This document shows, in pieces, positions 45,175-55,504 of a stretch of DNA of 64,000 nt (position 1 is the stretch's first letter; every line of letters begins with the position of its first letter). The DNA comes from Aquimarina sp. RZ0 (GTDB lineage: Bacteria; Bacteroidota; Bacteroidia; Flavobacteriales; Flavobacteriaceae): positions 1 through 64,000 of the forward strand of contig NZ_VTZU01000022.1 in NCBI RefSeq assembly GCF_008370685.1. Reading direction: 5' to 3'. The notes under the pieces are model-generated. The model saw nothing but the letters and a program-made list of their open reading frames with translations. It was not told the origin of the DNA and made no database searches. The position numbers and the translations under genes were made by a program.

Positions 45175-45684
45175 ATGAAAAAGTTTAGAACACTATTAGT
45201 CGCTTGCGCATTAATTTTAGGAGCATCAAGTTTCACAAATGCACAATCTAAAGTAGCACATATAGCATCTCAAGAACTTGTAGAATCCATGCCTGCTTTT
45301 AAAGCAGCAAAAAGTGAGATAGAAAAATTAAACAAAACATATGAAGCCGAAATTAGAAACATGGCTTTAGAATTACAGAATACAGTTAAAAAATATTCGC
45401 AAGAAGCTACAACTAAAACAGATGAAGAAAATCTAAAGAGACAGCAAGAGCTTCAGAATACAGAGAAAAGTATTGGAGACTACAGACAAAATGCATTAAA
45501 AGATCTTCAGAAAAAAGAAATTGAATTAATGAAACCTATTTATGAGAAAGCTCGTACTTCTATCCAGAAAGTTGCAAGAGCTCAAGGTTTTCAATATGTA
45601 TTAGATTCTACTACAGGGACAGGAGTTATATTAGCTGATGGTAAAGATCTAATGGCAGATGTAAAAAAAGATCTGGGTATCTAA
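45175..45684 (+). CDS. OmpH/Skp-family periplasmic chaperone
   Basis: 169 residues, standard Skp length. Signal peptide MKKFRTLLVACALILGASSF, then SKVAHIASQELVESMPAF, coiled-coil arms, and FQYVLDSTTGTGVI at the C-terminal core. Second Skp-type gene after bamA, 46 nt from the first; the tandem pair is common in Bacteroidota. Confidence 0.94.
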   Translation: MKKFRTLLVACALILGASSFTNAQSKVAHIASQELVESMPAFKAAKSEIEKLNKTYEAEIRNMALELQNTVKKYSQEATTKTDEENLKRQQELQNTEKSIGDYRQNALKDLQKKEIELMKPIYEKARTSIQKVARAQGFQYVLDSTTGTGVILADGKDLMADVKKDLGI

Positions 45685-45709
45685 AAAATAACAGAACATT
45701 TTGATAATA

Positions 45710-45744
45710 AAAAAACAGTGAGAATATTTTTTCGCTGTTTTTTC
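45710..45744 (+). terminator. Terminator of the envelope block
   Basis: AAAAAACAG (45710-45718) pairs with CTGTTTTTT (45735-45743) around a 16-nt loop, ending in T residues. It directly precedes the murI -7 box TATTTTTG (45745-45752). Confidence 0.7.
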
Positions 45745-45772
45745 TATTTTTGAAATATACTAAGCAGACACC

Positions 45773-46561
45773 ATGAACAATCAGGCAATAGGTATTTTTG
45801 ACTCCGGTGTAGGTGGGACCTCTATCTGGCAGGAAATTACAATTGCACTCCCCAATGAGAATACAATCTATCTGGCTGATAGTAAATATGCTCCTTATGG
45901 CAAAAGAACCAAAGAAGAAATCATAGCACTCAGTATCAAAAACACAGAAAAATTACTGGAACTCAATTGTAAAATCATTGTAGTAGCATGTAATACCGCT
46001 ACTACTAATGCAATCAAAATACTCAGAGAACAATTTGACATTCCGTTTATAGGTATTGAACCAGCCATTAAACCAGCAGCCAAAAACACTGAAACTAAAA
46101 AAGTTGGTGTATTAGCAACACAAGGAACATTATCCAGTCAGCTTTTTGCCAAAACTTCGGATCTATATGCCAGCACTATTGATGTTATAGAAGTAGTTGG
46201 CACTGGCTTGGTAGAACTCATTGAACAAGGAAAAATCGAAACTCAAGAAATGTATTCTTTATTAGAGTCCTATATGAGACCGATGATCAAAAAGAATATA
46301 GACTACCTCGTTTTAGGGTGTAGCCACTATCCGTATTTAATGCCGATTTTAAAAAAAATACTTCCATCAAATATTATCATAATAGACTCTGGAGAAGCTG
46401 TTGCCAGACAAACTAAAGTAATCCTTTCTAAGAGAAACATCTTAAATAAAAACCTCATTCAAGGCTCCCATATTTTCCACACCAACGGAGACCTCCATGT
46501 GCTACAAAAAACTCTTAACACCAAGAATAAATCCATAGAAATTAAGCTACTTAATTTTTAA
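45773..46561 (+). CDS. murI: Glutamate racemase
   Basis: 262 residues. Both catalytic cysteines are present: C73 in VVACNTATTNA and C183 in LGCSHYPYL. The start motif IGIFDSGVGGTSIW is typical. It makes D-glutamate for peptidoglycan. A TATTTTTG -7 box lies 20 nt upstream of the start, though no TTG partner is clear at the usual distance. The gap to the curlin pseudogene (46562-46801) shows no gene. Confidence 0.96.
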   Translation: MNNQAIGIFDSGVGGTSIWQEITIALPNENTIYLADSKYAPYGKRTKEEIIALSIKNTEKLLELNCKIIVVACNTATTNAIKILREQFDIPFIGIEPAIKPAAKNTETKKVGVLATQGTLSSQLFAKTSDLYASTIDVIEVVGTGLVELIEQGKIETQEMYSLLESYMRPMIKKNIDYLVLGCSHYPYLMPILKKILPSNIIIIDSGEAVARQTKVILSKRNILNKNLIQGSHIFHTNGDLHVLQKTLNTKNKSIEIKLLNF

Positions 46562-46801
46562 TTGTTTTAGTTTTACTCAATATCACCAGTTATCATTTCA
46601 ATTTTAAAACCAACTATTTAGAATTGTTATCTCCAAATTTTTCTCTAAAATTAACTGATTCGAGTTTTTCAGATTTTCATCAATCCACAAATTCCCTACT
46701 TTAATCCTCATTTTATTATCTAAAATCCTAAAATCAGAACGAACAGAATATATTTTTTTTAAATTTCTATTTAATTAACAATAACACTAAAATTAATTCA
46801 T

Positions 46802-48587
46802 ATGAAATCACTTATACGATTTGTGATTAAAAAATTCGTATAAATTCATTGAATTATTTTTTCTTTATGCAAGGCAAAAAAATCAAGCATAGCTATAGCT
46901 ACGGTTTATTTTTTAAACGAAGTAGAAAGGAAAAAGAAACGATGAATATGCGAAATTTTTAGTTATAAATCGTATTAACACTGGGATATGCATAATATTA
47001 TGCCTATCGTATTCTTTTGCACAGACAAATAATTCAATTATTATTGACCAGATAGGAGAAGGTAATGTAAACGATATCACTTAAACAGGAATAAATAATG
47101 AAATTATCATTTCCAAAACCGGGGATAACAATACGACTACAAACATACAAGGAACAGAAGACATTAGTCTTGGAGATAGAAATATTACACAAAATCAAAA
47201 GGGTCGTTTTAAGAGTCTAAAAACAGAACAACTAGGAAGTTTTAACAGTATTAATCAATTGCAGAAAGGGTATTACAATCAGGCAGAAGCGAATCAGCAA
47301 ATTTCTTTTGCTACCATTATTGATCAGGAACAAATCGGAGATTTTAATAAAGCACTAGGAATTCATAACGGACGTCTGTTTGATGCTGATGACAATCCCG
47401 TTCCTGGAAATAAAATAGTGCAGTATCAAGAAGGTTTTGGAAATTCGGTAATTTCTAACATAAGTGAAGGTATTTCTTCTGAACAAAGCCAAATAGGTCT
47501 CGAAAATACATCTTCTGTTTTTTCATTTACTCTTACTGGTTCTATTATTAATCAGCAGCAAGAGGGCACCAGAAATACAGCAAATGCAAATTCATTTGTA
47601 AATTTTGGCGGGTCATTTATCAATCAATTACAAAAAGGTGTGGAAAAAAATAGTGCAAATATTAAAATATCCTCATTTGATTTTGGTAATGCTACTCAGG
47701 AACAAATTGGAGAAAATAATATAGCAGATGCTAATATTCTTGATAGTGGTCTAAAACAGTTTCAGGACAGAAGAAGTAATATCTTAACTTTTGACGGAGA
47801 TGCTACCTTTGCTGAACAGATTCAAATGGGTGATAGAAATCAGGCATCTATTATAGCATTAGGGGTCATCGAGGTAAATGGTGAAATAGTTAGCGGAATT
47901 AATGTAGAGCAAATCCAAGAAGGTCAAGAAAATATAGCAATGGCGGATTTAAATAACAGTGTGACTTTTTCTCATATTAATGTTCAACAAACTCAAAATG
48001 GTCAGAAAAATATCGTAATTGCGGATATAAAACTGCCAAGGGGAGCTAATTTTATACAACATAATTTTAAGCAAAATCAGGAAGGGTTTAAAAACATGGC
48101 GGGAATGAACGCTAGTCCTGACCAAATAGAGAATGGTAAAATTGAAATTAAACAAATACAATCAGGAGATGAAAATACAATTACCACCACCATAACAGGA
48201 ATTGGTGATGCTGAAGGAATACAACACGGTAATTTTAATCAAATAGAACAAACCCTTAATACAGGAGGACTTGTGATGGCCAATCAATATGGTTCTGAAA
48301 ATACAGTTACGCAAGTTCAAAATGGTATTGGCAATGAGAGTATCGCCTCCCAAGGAACCACTATAGAGCTCGCAAGTCTAAATACAAATCTCATCAGAAA
48401 ATAGTATTAATACCCTGCAAAATGGGATTAGAAATAACTCTGAAACCATTCAGTCAGGAACTAAAAATACTATTGTTAATACGCAGGTTGGTAATGAAAA
48501 CCAACTATTAACACGCAGCAGGGTGATCAATTATCTATTAATATTATGCAATCTGGAAACGCTAACAACACAACGATCAGGCAATAG
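46802..48587 (+). pseudogene. Curlin-repeat (CsgA/B-like) secreted protein, broken by insertion, nonsense and frameshifts
   Basis: ATG 46802 encodes MKSL, then a 160-bp foldback element (46815-46974) interrupts the gene. Removing 46815-46977 (element plus one TTA) joins MKSLNTGICIILCLSYSFAQ, a good signal peptide, to NNSIIIDQIGEGNVNDIT. A TAA at 47082-47084 replaces what should be Gln in an ITQTGINN repeat. The frame then continues through many Q-x-G-x-x-N repeats (QEQIGDFNKA, QIGLENTS, QEGTRNTA) to a stop at 48402-48404. The repeats go on in another frame (LQNGIRNNSETIQSGTKN) and, after a second shift, end MQSGNANNTTIRQ at 48587. Curlin repeats form secreted amyloid fibres. No csgG, csgE or csgF genes are nearby. 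Confidence 0.85.
46815..46974 (+). mobile_element. 160-bp foldback (MITE-like) element, copy 2
   Basis: Reads the same as 4097-4256 along all 160 bases. It is flanked by TTA on both sides (46812-46814, 46975-46977). It interrupts the signal-peptide codons of the curlin-repeat gene, and conceptual removal with one TTA restores the frame, which defines the element ends and the 3-bp target duplication. Confidence 0.85.
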
Positions 48588-48612
48588 AAAATTAGGAAAT
48601 TTGAACAAAAAA

Positions 48613-48667
48613 AATAATAAAGCTGCAATTTTTAATGAGTTTGCTGCTTTATTATTATTATTTTTTA
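48613..48667 (+). terminator. Terminator after the curlin pseudogene
   Basis: AATAATAAAGCTGC (48613-48626) pairs with GCTGCTTTATTATT (48643-48656) with one mismatch, followed by a T-run. It lies between the pseudogene and the convergent LytTR regulator gene. Confidence 0.75.
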
Positions 48668-48707
48668 ATTTGAATTTCTTGCTTTTATCATTGAACTCTT
48701 CTTGAGT

Positions 48708-49439
48708 TCATTTAAAATAATCCAGCAGTACCTTTTTTTTTGAAGAAGACACCATAATTTCTTTTCCAGATGATAACACAACACTCCCTCCTTTTCCTTT
48801 TTTATATCTGATCACTCTATCCACATTTACTAAATAACTTTTATGAATTCTAACAAAACCATAATCAGATAGAGAATCTTCAAAATACTTCAAAGTTTTA
48901 CTTACTAATTTCTGCCCTTGTTCTAGATATATATGTGTATAATTATCATCTGCCTGACAATACAAAATCTTAGGTATCTCCAACACTTCGAAACCATCTT
49001 GTTTTGGTATTGTAATTTTTCCCTTAGCCGTATTCACTTTTGGGGTTAATACCTGATCCTGAAGCTCTGTCTCTCTTTCCTTTATATAACTTACATGATT
49101 TACAGCTTTGATGAGATCATCAATCGCAATTGGTTTTAACAAATAATACGTCGCCTGAGCATTTAATGCATCCACAGCATAATGATTATAAGCAGTTACA
49201 AATACGGTCTCAAAAGTTCTATCTGGCACCTGTTCTAATAAATCAAAAGCGTTACCATAGGGCATTTCTACATCAAGAAATAACAAATCAGGTTCATTGG
49301 ATTCAAGAAGTATCAGCGTATCCTGAACGCTTGCGGCTTCACCCAATATCTCTACTGACGGACAATATTTGGTCACATAATTTCTAAGGATGGCTCTACT
49401 ATTAGCTTCATCATCCACAATAATTGCAGTTAAATTCAC
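48708..49439 (-). CDS. LytTR-family response regulator
   Basis: 243 residues from GTG 49439. Receiver domain with AIIVDDEANSR and D56 in LFLDVEMPYGNAF, then a LytTR DNA-binding domain with EIPKILYCQADDNYTHIY and FVRIHKSYLVNVDRV. It lies 13 nt after its kinase gene on the same strand. LytTR proteins bind pairs of direct repeats about two helical turns apart. Confidence 0.94.
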   Translation of the reverse strand: MNLTAIIVDDEANSRAILRNYVTKYCPSVEILGEAASVQDTLILLESNEPDLLFLDVEMPYGNAFDLLEQVPDRTFETVFVTAYNHYAVDALNAQATYYLLKPIAIDDLIKAVNHVSYIKERETELQDQVLTPKVNTAKGKITIPKQDGFEVLEIPKILYCQADDNYTHIYLEQGQKLVSKTLKYFEDSLSDYGFVRIHKSYLVNVDRVIRYKKGKGGSVVLSSGKEIMVSSSKKKVLLDYFK

Positions 49440-49452
49440 AATGATTCTTTTT

Positions 49453-51717
49453 TTATACGCTATTATTTTCTTTTTTAAGTATCAATTTCACCTGAGTTCC
49501 TTGAGAATTATCAAGATCTGTGATAAAAACATCAACCTTATCTTTGTACATAGTATTCAGGATATGTATTCTTTTTTTGATATTGCTCATCCCTTTAGAA
49601 TTCTGCTTCTTTTGGTTTTGCGTTTTTAATGCTTTGGATCTTTCTCTTCCAATACCATTATCTTCAATTATTATTTCAATACTATTAGGTGTCGTCTTTG
49701 TAAAATTTATTGAGAGTAAACCTTTTTCAGTTTTGTATCGCAATCCATGCCAAACGGCATTTTCTATATACGGCTGTAATAGCATTGGAGGTATCATAAA
49801 AGAGGCAATATCAATCTCTGGATCTACTTTTATATGATATTCAAACTTATCCTGAAACCTAAAATGTTCTAATTTTACATATAACTCTAACAATTCAATT
49901 TCCTTTTTTAGCGGAATAAAATCTTCTTCACTATTTTCGAGAACGGTTCTCATAAGCAAAGAAAAATCTGTAAGATATCTATTCGCGGCTCTCTCATCAC
50001 TGGTAGCAATAAATGTGTTTACAGAATTTAATGCATTAAAGATAAAATGTGGATTCATTTGCGACCGCAATGATTTTAGTGCTAGTAGATTATTAGCATA
50101 CCGTTGCTGTCTCATATTACGAAACATTAGATAGCCAGCAAATAACAATAATAGCGTCAATCCTAATAATGAATAGATAACTATTTGCTGGCGTATGCTT
50201 TGTTGGTCTGCTAATTCTCTGGATGCAATTGCTAATTTATACTTACTCTCATTTAATTCTCTATCCTTTTCTAATGTAGTAATCCGGTTTGCCTTTTGTG
50301 CCAATTCTCTACTAAAACGGGTTGCCTGCGATATTTCCTGTTCTTTTTGGATATAAAGTTTATCAATAATAACCTCATATTCTTTAAATGCTTCAGAAGC
50401 TTTTTTTAACTCTCCTTTTGCACGATATACTCCTCCCAGCTTACGGGTAGCATCTTTTTGAACTACCAAATCATTTTCTGATTCAGCTTTTTTAATGCTT
50501 TCTTCATAATAGGTAATGGCTTCATCATACTCCTTTTGTGCAGCAAAAGCATTGGCTATCTTATAATTTTGCACTTGCGAGGTGATGGCTCGATCATCAG
50601 TTGATTCTGGTATGATCGAATCTGTAAACTCACCTCCCTCATTAGTATCTTTGATTTCTGCAATATCTTCTAATGCTTCTTTTCGCAATTGTATTTCTTT
50701 GTCAAAACTATTATTCTTACTATAAAAATCGGCTGCTTTAGCTCTTTGCCTCGCAGCAGTTTTTTTACTTCTTCGGCTTGCCAGTGCTACAGAATTATCC
50801 AGATACCTTCTGGCACCGCCAATATTACCTTGAGTCTGTAAGACATCTGCTAATTTAGAATTTAATGCAATCACAACATCTTCTATTTTATTTTTCTTTG
50901 CCAGTGATAATGCATCTCTATAATTCTGTACCGCACTAATTTCATTTTTCAACCCTCTATAACTATCACCCAATCCTTCGTAAACCTTTATTTTTTGTAA
51001 ATAACTCAGTTTAGATTTCTGTAATTCAGTAAATGTTTTTAAAGCATTCTTATAATTTTCACTCTGCAATTGGACCTCCCCCAATTTTATTTTCACATCT
51101 TTACTGTACTTATTACTAAGGCTTGTGATATAATTACTTTCGGCAATGTCAGGTTGTTTCCAATATCGATACACATCTGCTAGTGTCTCAAACAATTCAG
51201 CTTTTTTCTCATCTGCAAAAGGATCATCTTTTTCTATGGTTTCTAAAGCTTTGGTGATATAATCGATACTTATAGAAGCTTCTTTTTTTAATGCTTTTCT
51301 TGCTGCTGCCAGATTTGCACCATAGGCGGCAGCAGCTTTTTTTTGTTTTTTGAGACTTCCTTTATTCCTGGCAGGGTTTTCTTTTACCATAATATCAATA
51401 CGATCATTCCCTTTGATGGTATAGAAGATCGTCTGGAAACTATCATGTCTAATCATAATTTCATCTCCTACCCTAGCCTCTATCCTAAAATCACCAAAGC
51501 TATTGGTTTTATAATTCCCTCTTCCCGGCACTTGTATTTCTACATTTTCTATCGGCTTAAAAGTACTTTCTTCTTTTACTGTGCCCCTTATCATCATCAT
51601 AGAAGAATCTGGAGCAGTATTCAGCTTTTCATTTTGTTGACTATAAACGAGAGTAGACAACATACAAACAAACCAAAACACGAAGGTTACTTTTTTTGTA
51701 TAATCATAGATAAACAT
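49453..51717 (-). CDS. LytS-type sensor histidine kinase with carboxypeptidase-regulatory-like and TPR domains
   Basis: 754 residues. Signal peptide, then a small beta domain (about 43-115: MMIRGTVKEESTFKPIENVE) of the carboxypeptidase-regulatory/CarbopepD_reg type, then TPR repeats (about 150-450), a coiled coil, one membrane helix (about 525) and a His_kinase domain with H557 in QMNPHFIFNALNSV. The HATPase domain shows PPMLLQPYIENAVWHG and DNGIGRERSK. It pairs with the LytTR regulator downstream. The extra N-terminal beta domain is unusual for the class. Confidence 0.92.
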   Translation of the reverse strand: MFIYDYTKKVTFVFWFVCMLSTLVYSQQNEKLNTAPDSSMMMIRGTVKEESTFKPIENVEIQVPGRGNYKTNSFGDFRIEARVGDEIMIRHDSFQTIFYTIKGNDRIDIMVKENPARNKGSLKKQKKAAAAYGANLAAARKALKKEASISIDYITKALETIEKDDPFADEKKAELFETLADVYRYWKQPDIAESNYITSLSNKYSKDVKIKLGEVQLQSENYKNALKTFTELQKSKLSYLQKIKVYEGLGDSYRGLKNEISAVQNYRDALSLAKKNKIEDVVIALNSKLADVLQTQGNIGGARRYLDNSVALASRRSKKTAARQRAKAADFYSKNNSFDKEIQLRKEALEDIAEIKDTNEGGEFTDSIIPESTDDRAITSQVQNYKIANAFAAQKEYDEAITYYEESIKKAESENDLVVQKDATRKLGGVYRAKGELKKASEAFKEYEVIIDKLYIQKEQEISQATRFSRELAQKANRITTLEKDRELNESKYKLAIASRELADQQSIRQQIVIYSLLGLTLLLLFAGYLMFRNMRQQRYANNLLALKSLRSQMNPHFIFNALNSVNTFIATSDERAANRYLTDFSLLMRTVLENSEEDFIPLKKEIELLELYVKLEHFRFQDKFEYHIKVDPEIDIASFMIPPMLLQPYIENAVWHGLRYKTEKGLLSINFTKTTPNSIEIIIEDNGIGRERSKALKTQNQKKQNSKGMSNIKKRIHILNTMYKDKVDVFITDLDNSQGTQVKLILKKENNSV

Positions 51718-51921
51718 AGGTAAACTTACTCTATTTCTTTTGGATAAGAAAACGGGGGATTAGCAACTTCTTCGTTTTTTTAATAATTAATCAGGTCGAA
51801 TTCCCTTTTTCCTATATCCAAATAAGGCATTTACTCATCCATACTTATCTTTTACTCATTCTCATTTTTTATCTAAAAAAGTTCATTCTAGTTTTATCTA
51901 AAATTTAAAAAAAGCAACATT

Positions 51922-53094
51922 ATGAAGTCAATATGTTTATGGAGTATGGTAAGCTTATTATTTATTTCTATTTCGTGTAATGCCAAAAATGAGAAAAAAT
52001 TTGAACCAGGTATCAGAACAGAAGGAGTACATCGGATTTACACAACCAAAACTGACCCAAATACAAAAAACATTCAGGTTGCATTATTATTAGACACTAG
52101 CAATAGTATGGATGGACTTATCAACCAAGCCAAATCCCAGTTATGGGAGATTGTGAATGAATTGTCATATGCCAAATGTAAACACTATCAAATAAAACTA
52201 CAAATTGCTTTGTATGAGTATGGAAATGATCGCTTACCATCAAAAGAAGGTTATATCAGACAGGTGCTTCCTTTTTCTGATGATTTAGACGAGATATCAA
52301 AAGAGCTATTCGCACTCACTACTAATGGAGGAAATGAATATTGCGGCAAAGTAATCAACACCTCTATTCAACAATTGGATTGGAAAAAAAATAATGATCA
52401 TTTAAAACTCATTTTTATTGCAGGAAATGAGCCTTTCACTCAGGGACCTGTACATTATAATGATGCTGCTACAGATGCCAAAGAAAAAGATATTACCATC
52501 AACACAATATTCTGTGGTAACTATAGACAAGGAATAGAAACAATGTGGAAAGATGCAGCAAATATTACTAATGGAGAATATAGTGCAATAGATCATAATC
52601 GTAAAACTATACACATAGTTACACCTTATGATGATATTATTCTTCAATTAAACAGAAGGTTAAACAACACATATATTTATTATGGACAAGAAGGTTCTAA
52701 AAAAATGAGCCTGCAATCGGAGCAAGATACAAACGCTCAATCTTATGGTGCTGCCAATGCTGTAAGTAGAACGATTAGTAAAAGTTCTGCCTTTTATAAA
52801 AACAAAAGCTGGGATCTTGTAGATGCTATAGAAGATAAAAATTTTAATTTAGAAGAGATTTCTAAAGAACAATTACCCTCAGAGCTCAAGAATAAATCTA
52901 AAGGTGAGATAAAGCAATATATCTCAACTAAAAGCAATGAACGCAAAGAGATACAGAAAAAAATACAGGAGCTCAATAAAAAGCGTATCAACTATATCAA
53001 AAACAATGGTAATAAAGATGAATCTAATCTGGAAGCTGCATTAATAAACGCCATAAAAACTCAGGGAAAAAGAAAGTCTTTTAGTTGGGAATAA
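51922..53094 (+). CDS. VWA-domain lipoprotein
   Basis: 390 residues. The lipobox FISISC ends the signal peptide. The VWA domain has a canonical metal site, VALLLDTSNSMDGL, with LIFIAGNEPFTQG as a later strand. The C-terminal third is helical and charged. Probably an outer-membrane or periplasmic adhesion or assembly protein of unknown role. It is divergent from the LytTR kinase gene, with about 200 nt of AT-rich sequence between them. Confidence 0.85.
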   Translation: MKSICLWSMVSLLFISISCNAKNEKKFEPGIRTEGVHRIYTTKTDPNTKNIQVALLLDTSNSMDGLINQAKSQLWEIVNELSYAKCKHYQIKLQIALYEYGNDRLPSKEGYIRQVLPFSDDLDEISKELFALTTNGGNEYCGKVINTSIQQLDWKKNNDHLKLIFIAGNEPFTQGPVHYNDAATDAKEKDITINTIFCGNYRQGIETMWKDAANITNGEYSAIDHNRKTIHIVTPYDDIILQLNRRLNNTYIYYGQEGSKKMSLQSEQDTNAQSYGAANAVSRTISKSSAFYKNKSWDLVDAIEDKNFNLEEISKEQLPSELKNKSKGEIKQYISTKSNERKEIQKKIQELNKKRINYIKNNGNKDESNLEAALINAIKTQGKRKSFSWE

Positions 53095-53142
53095 ATATCA
53101 AAATCCAGCTTCTAAGAAAGTAATATATCGTAAAACCACTAC

Positions 53143-53171
53143 AGAAAGACTAACAAAAGGTTAGTCTTTCT
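53143..53171. terminator. Terminator between VWA and PorP/SprF genes
   Basis: AGAAAGACTAAC (53143-53154) pairs perfectly with GTTAGTCTTTCT (53160-53171) around a 5-nt loop. It sits between convergent genes and may serve both, though the flanking T-runs are short. Confidence 0.8.
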
Positions 53172-53192
53172 ATTATAAAAGTCATTTTTAAT

Positions 53193-54227
53193 CTATTGAT
53201 CATTTACAGCAGGGCAATGACAATTCCAACGTTCTTTACGTCTCGCAAAATCATATCCTAAAGTCAGCTGATGAAATCCTCCATTAGTCAATACTACAGA
53301 ATTAGATTGATAGCTATATGTATATCCTACCATCCATTTTTTATAATTGATTCCTAAAAATGGTGTGATATATTGTAGCTTTTGACTTTCTATAGCTACT
53401 CCAGTTTGAGAAAACTCTGCTCCATCAAAATTACGTCTATAAGATAATCCTCCCCATAAGGTAGCTAACCCGCCAAAGCTTCTATAGACCTTTAGATTAG
53501 CATCTATTGCACTCTCCTGTGTTTGATCAGTGGCTTGATACAAAAGAGAAGGCTCCAAACTCCAGGGACTAGTCCCCAAACCAAAAACGCGTCCCAAAGA
53601 GAAGATATACCTGCGTTGATTATTAGAATCCCGTATAGATGCACCACTATCTGTATTATCAAATATTTCTCTTGCAGTCGGCAGAAGGTTTTTTACAGTA
53701 AAATGAGCAAACCAATCCAAATAATTATAAGACATCCCTACATCTACATTAAAATATCCTTGTCTCTGTATCTGATTGGGAGCCACTACAGGATCAGGAT
53801 CCGTAGGATCAAAAAGATCTCTAACATCAACACTTGATTGAATAAAAGCTCCACTCATCCCAAAAGATAACATATTGAGATCTGTACGATCTCTCGAAAA
53901 CAGTAAATGATATGCAAAAGTCGCATATACACCTGTCTGTGAAAAACGTCCATTTTCATCTGTATAAATAATTCCACCCAACCCTATCTTATCGCCAGTT
54001 CTAAAATTAAAATTAGCAGATTGAGTATTGGGAGCATCATCTATGGCAAACCATTGTTTTCTTGCAGTAAGCCTTATTTTATTAGAATTAGCAGCACCCG
54101 CCATAGAAGGATGAACCAGGTATAAGTTATCAGAAAGGTAGTCTGCATAGACTGGAATCCCTTCTTGGGAAAAAGTGAATTGTGACACCAGCATAGCAAA
54201 CAACAAATAATATTTCTTCAAATTCAT
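53193..54227 (-). CDS. PorP/SprF-family type IX secretion outer-membrane protein
   Basis: 344 residues. Signal peptide, then PVYADYLSDNLYLVHPSMAGAANSNK, the family N-terminal pattern, RKQWFAIDDAPNTQS, and beta strands ending in QLTLGYDFARRKERW. SprF-type proteins partner with large gliding adhesins or CTD proteins, which are usually encoded just upstream. None is seen here, so its substrate is elsewhere. Confidence 0.93.
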   Translation of the reverse strand: MNLKKYYLLFAMLVSQFTFSQEGIPVYADYLSDNLYLVHPSMAGAANSNKIRLTARKQWFAIDDAPNTQSANFNFRTGDKIGLGGIIYTDENGRFSQTGVYATFAYHLLFSRDRTDLNMLSFGMSGAFIQSSVDVRDLFDPTDPDPVVAPNQIQRQGYFNVDVGMSYNYLDWFAHFTVKNLLPTAREIFDNTDSGASIRDSNNQRRYIFSLGRVFGLGTSPWSLEPSLLYQATDQTQESAIDANLKVYRSFGGLATLWGGLSYRRNFDGAEFSQTGVAIESQKLQYITPFLGINYKKWMVGYTYSYQSNSVVLTNGGFHQLTLGYDFARRKERWNCHCPAVNDQ

Positions 54228-54448
54228 TATAGGTGTTATGTTTAAAAAAAGGGGAAAATAGGTTAATTATGCCAATATAAACTTTTTAATAAAGCTTATA
54301 TTGTAGGGCTTTAATATTTCTTTTTTAATTTAAAATATTAATTAATATAAGTTCCAAATATATAAATTTTTGTAACAACATCTATTCTTGCCCAATTATT
54401 ATAACGTTCTTACTGTGTTAATCCTTAAAAATATCACTTGACTTTTGG

Positions 54449-54456
54449 TAAATTTG
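54449..54456 (+). promoter_or_regulatory. -7 box of the Nfu gene
   Basis: TAAATTTG matches TAnnTTTG, 15 nt before ATG 54471. The upstream partner element is not clear. It supports ATG 54471 over an upstream TTG at 54438. Confidence 0.45.
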
Positions 54457-54470
54457 TCAAAAATAAGAAT

Positions 54471-55376
54471 ATGGAAAAGAATTTTGAGATAAAAATAGAA
54501 CCTACCTCCAATGCAAGTATTATAAAATTTGAGGCAAACTACTTCTTAACAGAACATACAAGCTATGAGTTTGAGAATATAGATCAAGCAAAAAATTCGC
54601 CATTAGCGCAACAATTATTTTATCTCCCTTTTGTAAAAAGAGTATTCATTGCGCAAAATTTTATTGCTATAGATAAATTCGACATTGTAGAATGGGCAGA
54701 TGTACAGGAGGAAGTAGCACAACAAATCAAAGAATACTTAAATAGTGGACAAACAGTTATCAATACATCTGAAACTTCTAAAAAAGTTCCGATAACTATT
54801 TATGCAGAAAGCACACCTAATCCAGCCGTATTAAAATTTGTTGCTAATAAAAAACTGGTAATAACCGGGCACGAATTTAAAAACATCGATGATACTAAGG
54901 AGGCTCCACTGGCAGAGAAATTGTTTCATTTCCCTTTTGTAAAAGAAGTATATATTGACGAAAATTATATTTCGATTAATAAATATGACATGGCCGACTG
55001 GAATGATGTCACACTGGAAATCAGAGAATTTCTGAGAGAATATCTGGAACAAGGAAAAGAAGTATTATCGGCCAATGCTACTTCTACCAAAGGTGAAGCA
55101 GGAAAACAAGCCGATGTTGACTTCGAAAAATTGGACGAAGTGTCAAAAGATATTGTAAATATTATAGACGAATATATTAAGCCAGCTGTTGCTAGTGACG
55201 GAGGTAATATTATGTTTGACTCTTATGACCCAGAAAGCAAAGTAGTAAAAGTAATTTTACAAGGTGCCTGTAGCGGATGTCCTTCTTCTACTTTTACTTT
55301 AAAAAATGGTATAGAAAACATGCTTAAAGAAATGCTTAAAGATAAAGTAGCTTCTGTTGAAGCTGTCAATGGGTAG
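54471..55376 (+). CDS. Nfu-type iron-sulfur cluster carrier with duplicated N-terminal domain
   Basis: 301 residues. Two Nfu_N domains in tandem: the first (about 1-95) reads IEPTSNASIIKFEANYF and the second (about 105-190) reads AESTPNPAVLKFVANK. The C-terminal NifU domain carries the cluster-binding CxxC in GACSGCPSSTF. It delivers Fe-S clusters to target enzymes. The first Nfu_N copy is diverged at the TPNP motif. The duplication is a known variant in this phylum (from memory). Confidence 0.93.
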   Translation: MEKNFEIKIEPTSNASIIKFEANYFLTEHTSYEFENIDQAKNSPLAQQLFYLPFVKRVFIAQNFIAIDKFDIVEWADVQEEVAQQIKEYLNSGQTVINTSETSKKVPITIYAESTPNPAVLKFVANKKLVITGHEFKNIDDTKEAPLAEKLFHFPFVKEVYIDENYISINKYDMADWNDVTLEIREFLREYLEQGKEVLSANATSTKGEAGKQADVDFEKLDEVSKDIVNIIDEYIKPAVASDGGNIMFDSYDPESKVVKVILQGACSGCPSSTFTLKNGIENMLKEMLKDKVASVEAVNG

Positions 55377-55504
55377 TTTGTCGAACAAATTACAGGTATA
55401 TCGAAAAAACCATTAAAATAACTGGAGTTAATATTTCAAAAAGACTAAAGTATCTTGTATATTAGAGACTCTTTATTCAAATTATTAACTAAAAAATTAT
55501 TAAA

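Noticed and set aside
47259..48404. Internal start giving an intact curlin-repeat protein
   Set aside because: It would begin mid-repeat at a TTG with no signal peptide; the signal peptide lies upstream of the stop and the insertion.
47259..48404. CRISPR-like repeats in the curlin region
   Set aside because: Repeats are protein-coding and variable, with no regular spacers.
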